Shown here piece by piece: positions 57,480 through 64,000 of a DNA stretch of 64,000 nt. The stretch comes from Inia geoffrensis. Lineage: Eukaryota; Chordata; Mammalia; Artiodactyla; Iniidae. The position numbers and the translations under genes are program-made. Location of the stretch: NCBI GenBank assembly GCA_036417435.1, contig CM070905.1, positions 17,337,592 to 17,401,591 on the forward strand, written 5' to 3'. Each line of letters begins with the position of its first letter. The stretch's first letter is position 1. Under the pieces are notes generated by a model. The model worked only from the letters and a program-made list of their open reading frames with translations, was not told where the DNA came from and did no database searches.

Positions 57480-59460
57480 CTGTCATTTTGAATCATAATT
57501 ATCTCACAGTTGAATAAGGTTCCTCCTTCTTTGCCCTAAAAAAATCTTAACAGGAAATTTTTGGAATAAAAGAGATATTTAAAAGATGTATAAAAATATT
57601 ACTGAACTGATCTTCCTGATTAGAATCTCAAATACCTGAATAATAGCAGTGTTGCATGAACACATTATTTAGAAGAGAGTTAATCTTGAAGTGGTACTCT
57701 TGAACTATAATATTATAATCAATGGATGTTCATAAGTCCAAAATTCATTTATTTTTCACAGTTACATATAATTTGAAATCATCTAGGTTCTGTGTAAAGA
57801 AACAGTTCTCTAAGAGAAATAATAGTTTACCTGTAGCATTAATACACTATCATGTTAGACATTTCCTTTAACAGTATAGTATATAGTATTTAATATATAC
57901 CAAATTTCTATAATATTTATACTTATTAAAATTCTTTATAATCTATGTAATCCCTTTGATAATAAAGGACTTTAAGAAGTCAAGTATCCTTATTTTCTAA
58001 GGAAAACTGTTTCTAAATAATCCACTAAAGGATAGTGTGGGGAAAGGGGAAATAATTAACATCTTTAAAAGATAATACAAGTTAACCTTTAAGTTCGCTA
58101 TCATTTAGAATTTAGACAGGTAAGCTTTCACTCATTTACTCTAGTGTGGTTTATACTCTGTCCCTTACATACTATATATTGCTATTAAAAATGACCAGTC
58201 AACCTCCTATTAAAACAAGAATTCTTTTAAACAAATAAATAGAAAAATTACCCCAGCATGAGAGAATCACAAATCTCATGAACTGAAAATTTAATGAAAG
58301 TTTTTAAAACATTATAATTACTGTTTTATTCTTAGATTACAGAAACAAACTGACAATATACTTGTTATTATAAATCCATTTGTTGTTATTATAAACCCAT
58401 TTGTTGTTAGTGATAATACTAAGCTATATCTGAGAGAGAAAAGTCCAAAAGAAACTTTGCTTTTTTGTTTTCCATCATTTCTCTGCTTCATACTGTGTCA
58501 AAGAATTTACCTCCTTAGGATATCTGCTGTAACCTTACAACGGAAATATGTAACTGCTGATGCTTGTGCAACTCTGATGTTAGTGACGCACAGCTGTTTC
58601 AGACCACTCTGTACATTCATTGTGTGGGACAAATGAGTGAGAGACAAAGATTTACTCAGGAACCTTCCTTTTATAAAAAGAAAGTCAAAATGATTAACGT
58701 CTTACGTACAATTGCTGTAGAGAATAAAAAGTACTAAAAATCAGTCTGTTAAGAAAATACAGAAAACCGCCTTATATCTGATAACATTGATGATTTTGCC
58801 CCATGTATTTTCTGTGCTGTATTTTAAAAAAATCAAGCGGCCAGTTAATAATAGAATTTGAATACCCCTCACAAATTACCAGCGTTGTCAAATCCTCAAG
58901 AAGGATCTACAGTACAGATTTTGCTGCTTGAATTGAGAATCAAGTGCGTAAGATATAAGGACTTAGAAGTCAACCCTTTTCAGCCTAAATAAGTAGGTGT
59001 GCTCATAGATAGAAACATTGTTTTACTCAAATTACTCACTATTCCACTCCCAGTAAAATCTAAACAGTTTCACACATTCTTAAACACACATTTTATGATT
59101 ACTTGGAATCCCCAGAGTTCTGTTCCATATAAATGGGCAGGTTTGGTTTCAAAAAAATTTTAGGACAGATGACCTGCAAAGAACTGAGCAATGCCTTTCT
59201 GAATTGCCTTAGTTTAAGAAACTGTGTTAGAAAAGGACTAGCAGAATTGATACAGCTAGAAAACTTACCCCCTAAATAACTGAAGAAACCAGTTGTTATG
59301 CTGTTTTGATATATCTCTTCACAAATCTCATCCACAAGTATGCCCATTGTAAGCTCATTGTTTTTTTACCTATTTAGCTCTTTTAGACTGGAGTGCATCA
59401 TTATTTTAGATAGTTTCAGTTAGTGACATAAACTGTGTGTTGTGACATCACACACATCCA
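57480..59460. other. Repeat-poor part of intron 3
   Basis: About 2 kb with no repeat I can name and no coding signal. It is mixed AT-rich sequence. Confidence 0.4.
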
Positions 59461-59464
59461 AGTT

Positions 59465-59627
59465 TGGTTCTGAGTTCTCCTTCATAATAGCTTTGGGGCT
59501 TTGAATAAATTCCTTATCATCTCAGTCTAAGCATCCTCTTCTGCAACATGGGGCCAGTACTCATCACATAGAGTTGATGAGCAGGTAAATTAGCTCATAG
59601 TTAAAATAGTACTTATACATAGGAAAT
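59465..59627 (+). repeat. MIR SINE relic (sense)
   Basis: 'gagttctccttcataatagc', 'aataaattccttatcatctc' and 'acatggggccagtactcatc' follow the sense MIR order. It sits directly before an antisense MIR. Confidence 0.65.
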
Positions 59628-59860
59628 GTCATTTAAGTGCTTTACATATATTAATTCACTTAATCATCACAGTAATCCTATGAAGTAGGTACAGTTTTTA
59701 TCCCCCATTTTACCATTGGGGAAACTGAGGCCCAGGGCATTAGGAAGCTTTCCCAGGATCACACAGCTCGATAGGAGGAGAGTTAGGATTCAAACCCCAT
59801 CACTTTGGCTCCAGAGCTTGTGTCTGTAACCACTACATTACACTGCCTCTCAGTGTAGCC
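59628..59860 (-). repeat. MIR SINE relic (antisense)
   Basis: This is the best-preserved MIR in the window: 'taagtgctttacatatatta', 'ggggaaactgaggcccaggg', 'ggattcaaaccccatcac', 'taaccactacattacactgc'. Confidence 0.88.
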
Positions 59861-60727
59861 AAGTAGTTAGAAGAGACACTGTATGCAAGTCATTGACGGC
59901 AATACTGAGCTCATCATAAATTCTCAGTAAATACTAAGACCAGTTAGGATTGATGCAGATGATTTTGATGTATTTCTCAGAAAAGGGAAGACTTGCTGCA
60001 AGAATGAGGGTTCCCTGAAAAGCAAGTTTTATGAAAGTGACTGTTTCAAATATAAACAAACTTTTCATCCAAAACTTACAATGTACTACAATGTACCACA
60101 TCATAGGTAACATATTGGCTCACTATCTGAATGTCTTTGGAGAGAAGTAATTTGAAGGCTCATTTATACTTTCTCCCATCCCTGTATTTCCATGATGAAT
60201 TTCTCTCTGAAACCTTGAAATGATCTTTCTGTTTTTGCTAGATATGACTGCAGTGGAGATATTAAAAATCATATTTTCACAAGGGGTAACATAAGAACAA
60301 ATATATGCAACTGAAAATGAACTGTAGTCACTGTCTCCAAAGGAGAAATAAAATGAAGAGAAATGTAGAATACATGTCATTCCCTGTTGCATGGTTAGCA
60401 TGTTGTTTAGAGAGGCAGAGGGGGTGCAGATGAGGAGCATGGCATTGAAGTTAGAAAAGCAAGATTTAACACCTGGTCCTATGGTTTCATAGCCAATGAA
60501 GCACAGTTAACAGATAATAAAGGACTATGACAAGTGCTGTAAGAGAAGTAGGGTTCAACTGTAACAAAAACTCCTACTACAGAGATTTAAACAAGAAAGT
60601 GGTTCTTCTTTTTCGTGGCTGAATAATATTCCATTGTATAATTAGTTCTTATTTTTAAGAGAGATTAAGAGAATTTTTGATCTAGGAGTTTCTGCCGAAA
60701 TCATGTTAGCTTTACCATTTTATTTGC

Positions 60728-60800
60728 AGAATGTAGCACAGAAAGGTTAAGGGACTTGCCTAAAGTTACACAGCTAATTTGTGGTAAAATTGGGTGGCCA
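60728..60800 (-). repeat. MIR SINE core relic
   Basis: 'cagaaaggttaagggacttgc' and 'ttacacagctaatttgtgg'. Confidence 0.65.
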
Positions 60801-60844
60801 GGTTCAATATGTCCTTGAACAACACCATCTGCTTTTTCTTTTTT

Positions 60845-61285
60845 TGAAGTTTAGTTGATGTACAATATTATATGTTACAGGTGTACAATATAGTGATTCA
60901 CAATTTTTTTAAATTGAAGTATAGTTGATTTACAATATTGTGTTAGTTTCAGGTGTACAGCAAAGTGATCTGGTTATACATATATATATGTGTGTATATC
61001 TATATACTTTTAGAAATTCTTTTCCCTTACAAGATTTTGAATATAGTTCCCTGTTCCATACATACATCCTTGTTATTTATCTATTTTATATGTGGTAGGT
61101 GCATCTGTTAATCCCATACTCCCAATTTATCCCTCCTCTCCCTTCCCCTTTGGTAACCATAAGCTTGTTTTCTATGTCTGTGAGTCTGTTTCTGCTTTGT
61201 AAATAAGTTCATTTGTACTTTTTTTTAAGATTCCACATAAAAGTGAAACCATAAATTTGTCTTTGGCTTCACTTAGTATGATAAT
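60845..61285 (-). mobile_element. Antisense L1 3' end
   Basis: In reverse, 'tgaagtatagttgatttac' and 'caggtgtacagcaaagtgat' mark the 3' end, then the 3' UTR ('tggtaaccataagcttg') up to a 5' truncation near 61285. The terminal motif appears twice (about 60845-60900 and about 60910-60970), so the last ~65 bases are duplicated or two insertions abut. Confidence 0.82.
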
Positions 61286-61750
61286 CTCTAGGTGACAACA
61301 TGGATGGACCTTGAAGGCATTACGCTAAATGAAATAAGTCAGAGAAAAATACTGTATGATCTCACTTATATATGGAATCTACAACAAAAACAAAAACTCA
61401 GATACAGAGAACAGATTAGATTGATGGTTGCCAGAGGCAGGCAGCTGGGTGGAGGGTGTGTGGGGTCAAAAGGTTAGAGACCTAGGATTATCAGGTAAGT
61501 CAGTCCTGGGGATGCAACAACAGCATGGTAGCTATCCTTAGTACTGTATTATATATCTGAAAGCTGTGAAGACAGTAAGGCTTAAAAGCTCTCATCAGAA
61601 GGAAAAAAAAATCGTAACTCTACAGTGATGGATGTTAACTTTAACCTTATTGTGGTAAATTTTGCAATATATACATATATCATATCGTCATATTGTACAA
61701 CTAAAACTAATATGATGGTCTATGTCAATTATATCTCAACTTAGAAAAAA
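61286..61750 (+). mobile_element. Sense L1 3' end, head to head with the previous one
   Basis: It begins 'gtgacaacatggatggacctt' and continues 'aatgaaataagtcagagaa', 'gattgatggttgccagagg' and a 3' UTR ending in an A-run at about 61750. It is an older-style subfamily than the antisense neighbour. Confidence 0.82.
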
Positions 61751-62117
61751 AACAAGTGGCTCTTAATGAAATGCCTGAAGGTAAGCAGTCCAGGGCTGAG
61801 TAGCTGGCTCCACTTGTCCTCAGTACCCCGCACTCTCTTCTCCCCTGTCTTCCCCACTCCTTACGGTTGCAAGATGACTGCTGAACCTCCAGGCATTGTG
61901 TCTGTTTTGGGCAAGGAGAAGGGAGACAGTTAAGGACACTCTCCTCCCTGAGGCTTTATTGGAAAAGGAAAGCTATCCACAAGATGCCAGCTTTGTGCCA
62001 GATGGCCACCTGTAGCTTTAAGGGAGTCTGGGGATTCAGTGCCTTTTCAGCCTCTATAGGAGAGGAAAGCACAGAAAAAAGGGGGTTGTGCTAGACTTTG
62101 GATAAGCCAAGCTGTAG

Positions 62118-62239
62118 TACTGGGTTGGCCAAAAAGTTCATTTGGTTAATGAATCCATTCAATAAAATTCTTGGTGAAAATGAAGAATGTGTCTTTTATT
62201 TTTACTTAAAACCGAACGAACTTTTTGACCAACCCAATA
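62118..62239. mobile_element. Mariner-derived MITE with TA target duplication
   Basis: A 118-bp element (62120-62237) with ends 'ctgggttggccaaaaagttc' and, reverse-complemented, 'ttgggttggtcaaaaagttc'. TA is present on both sides, as expected for mariner. It is the same family as 37401-37521. Confidence 0.92.
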
Positions 62240-63369
62240 TACACCTTGAGGTATGATCAGCAACATGCCAGGGGGCATACAGGAAGAGAGGGAGCCAGCT
62301 GCCCTGGAAACTCCAGAAGGGCTTCACGGAAACAATTGAATAAGAGTTAAATCGATTCAGTGGTTAAAGGGAGAGCACAAAGAATTGCTTTGTTCCTTTG
62401 CATTTTAAGAGTCCTTGTTGGGACATTTAATATCAGATATATTTATTCAGGCATTCCTTTTGTACTTGATTCTAACCCACTTTCTTTCCAAAAGTGAGTT
62501 GAATATACCAAACCATGGTTGCTAAATTTTTATTTCTGAGATAGTGGTTATATTCCAAGGTTGTGAAACAGTATCTAGCAACATATACAGAAATGTCCAC
62601 CAAGATGTCACGTGTGTATCTAAATGCTAATTTTTAAATTGTTTTGATAAATTTTGCATTGAAACAAAGCTGCGTAGTGTTCTGACAGTTGATTAGTATA
62701 ATTATAATCATCATCTTTGCCACGAAAGCCTTCTGTCAAGATAATGTCAGATAACCTGAGTACAAGTTTAAGAGTTTCGTTCTTAAAATGTTACTTATCC
62801 AGTTTTCTGGTCTATTTGTCCAGATTAAGAACTGGTGGTAATGTTTTCAAAAACACACCAAAAAACCTGGTGGTATAAAGCAGAATTGGGCTATCTGAAG
62901 TAAGAAGTAGATAAAGATGCACTCTTGTTTCATGCCAGTATATCTTATCTTTCTAGCTACATTGTAAACTATTCTATTCAAGGGCAGAGATAGTATGATG
63001 AATTTTTTTAAACATTCCCCATATTCTACAACTTACTATCAAATAATACTTGATTGTCTAAAATGGTAACTTTTGAAAATGAAGAAATTACTGGTGAGGC
63101 CTTAAAGCTTTTTTACTCCCTAGAATGACAAATGGCCTGTCTCTACTTGGGCCACTTAACTTGACTGTAGCAACCTTTTCCTCCTCCTCCAGGAAACTAT
63201 CACAACCAGAATCACGCTGTAACTATAAGCAGGTGAACCTAGTCCTGATCTAGTCCTTTATTGTATGTGTACAGTCCCTGTCTATATCAATTAATTTTAA
63301 AAAACATTTAATTTTTCTAATATCATTTGATAGCCTGTTATTGACACTGTGCAAGGCCTTGTAATTTCA

Positions 63370-63660
63370 GAGACTGATAAACATGGTTACTGCTGTCACC
63401 ATATATAGTAAAATGTAAAACAAGTGCACAAAGTGTTGTGATTGCTGTGACAGGAGTTTATATGTAACAGCAGAGATCTGAAGGATGAAGAGGTCACATG
63501 TGGTCCTGGGAGTCAAGGGCATAGTGTGTTATAAATAAGGATGTCATTACAACTTTAGGTACCACAAATGTAACTTCAAAAAGCAGTTGACACTTGAGTT
63601 GAATCTTAGCAACTTAGTGTCCAAGAATCTAATAGAGAACTGGAGTACCTTTCCAAGCAG
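63370..63660 (+). repeat. Possible fragment of the long ancient repeat
   Basis: 'gtgcacaaagtgttgtgatt' and 'gcagaagcagcaatgtgag' are weakly similar to the relic pieces at 45690-46500. Low confidence. Confidence 0.25.
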
Positions 63661-63713
63661 AAGCAGCAATGTGAGAAGGTTGCAGAGGCAAGAAAGAACC
63701 AGCTTTCAAAGAA

Positions 63714-64000
63714 ACAGCTTTTAGTTTTATTGATTTTTGCTATTGTTTTCTTCATTTCTATTTCATTTATTTCTGCTCTGATCTTTATGATTTCTTTCCT
63801 TGTACTGACTGGGTTTTCTTTGTTCTTCTTTCTCTAGTTGCTTTAGGTGTGGTGTTAGATTGTTTGAGATTTTTCTTGTTTCTTGAGGTGAGATTGTATT
63901 GCTATAAACTTCCTTCTTAGAACTGCTTTTGCTGTGTGTCCCAGAAGTTTTGGGTCGTTGTGTTTTTGTTGTCATTTGTTTCTATGTATTTTTTTATTTC
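63714..64000 (-). mobile_element. Antisense L1 ORF2 fragment running off the window
   Basis: In reverse this is ORF2 between the endonuclease and reverse transcriptase: 'tttctgctctgatctttatg', 'tttctctagttgctttaggt', 'cccagaagttttgggtcg'. The antisense frame at 63763-63975 is its remnant. Confidence 0.85.

Larger units (their letters stand above)
52497..64000 (+). other. MTPN: MTPN intron 3, truncated by the window
   Basis: It begins with a canonical GTGAGG donor and has no matching terminal exon inside the window. It carries the DNA-transposon, SINE and L1 relics listed below. The part at about 57480-59460 has no named repeat. Confidence 0.85.

Noticed and set aside
60845..61750. Single twin-primed (5'-inverted) L1
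   Set aside because: Both arms contain the L1 3' UTR, whereas twin priming would give non-overlapping segments of one element.
52497..64000. Terminal MTPN exon inside the window
   Set aside because: I looked for coding text for the expected C terminus (starting Gly-Ala-Asp-Lys) after exon 3 and found none with a proper acceptor.

Overview
This is a window of mammalian nuclear DNA. The SINE content points to a cetacean or close relative. Nine copies of a ~190-bp tRNA-derived SINE that opens 'gggcttccctggtggcgcag' and ends '...gaggcccgcgtaccgc' plus poly(A) match the CHR-2 family known from whales and hippos. There are also at least four longer CHR-1 copies and two short CHR-type copies. Species cannot be read from sequence alone, and no search was run.

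Only one protein-coding gene is visible: the 5' three exons of MTPN (myotrophin, also called V-1), on the + strand. Exon 1 coding (16059-16130, residues 1-24) sits in a CpG-rich, TATA-less promoter block at about 15600-16330. Exon 2 (51449-51562, residues 25-62) follows a 35.3-kb intron. Exon 3 (52413-52496, residues 63-90) follows an 850-bp intron. All three junctions are phase 0 with canonical GT/AG. The last ~28 codons of this 118-residue family were not found before the window end, so the terminal exon should lie beyond base 64000. The product is an ankyrin-repeat protein that binds actin capping protein.

Bases 1-15600, upstream of the gene, are repeat-dominated. They hold an ancient LTR-like repeat split by a CHR-2 SINE, an older repeat split by a short CHR SINE, a nearly full-length L1 (3250-9169) with matching target-site duplications, and a second, older L1 (about 9430-11860). 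The older L1 was itself interrupted by a younger 5'-truncated L1 tail carrying extra sequence, a candidate 3' transduction. Next come a second copy of the same ancient repeat, fragments of another long ancient repeat, and two CHR-2 SINEs. A GGAA-rich purine tract lies just upstream of the promoter.

Intron 1 (16131-51448) is a layered archive. It contains L2 and MIR relics, L1M fragments mostly antisense to the gene, CHR SINEs with clean target-site duplications, and an hAT transposon relic (36201-37744) whose transposase remnant contains a small mariner-derived palindromic element. Intron 3 (52497 to window end) carries an hAT-type MITE, a Tigger-type MITE, a CHR-1, a CHR-2, MIRs, two L1 3' ends arranged head to head, a second mariner MITE, and the start of an antisense L1 that runs off the window.

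I found no rRNA, functional tRNA, CRISPR or bacterial-type feature and no clearly novel system. The most interesting items are details of transposition: a candidate 3' transduction, a poly(A)-only insertion flanked by a duplication inside the L1, and a mariner-in-hAT nest. Repeat family names come from pattern recognition without a library search, and boundaries without a stated duplication are approximate.
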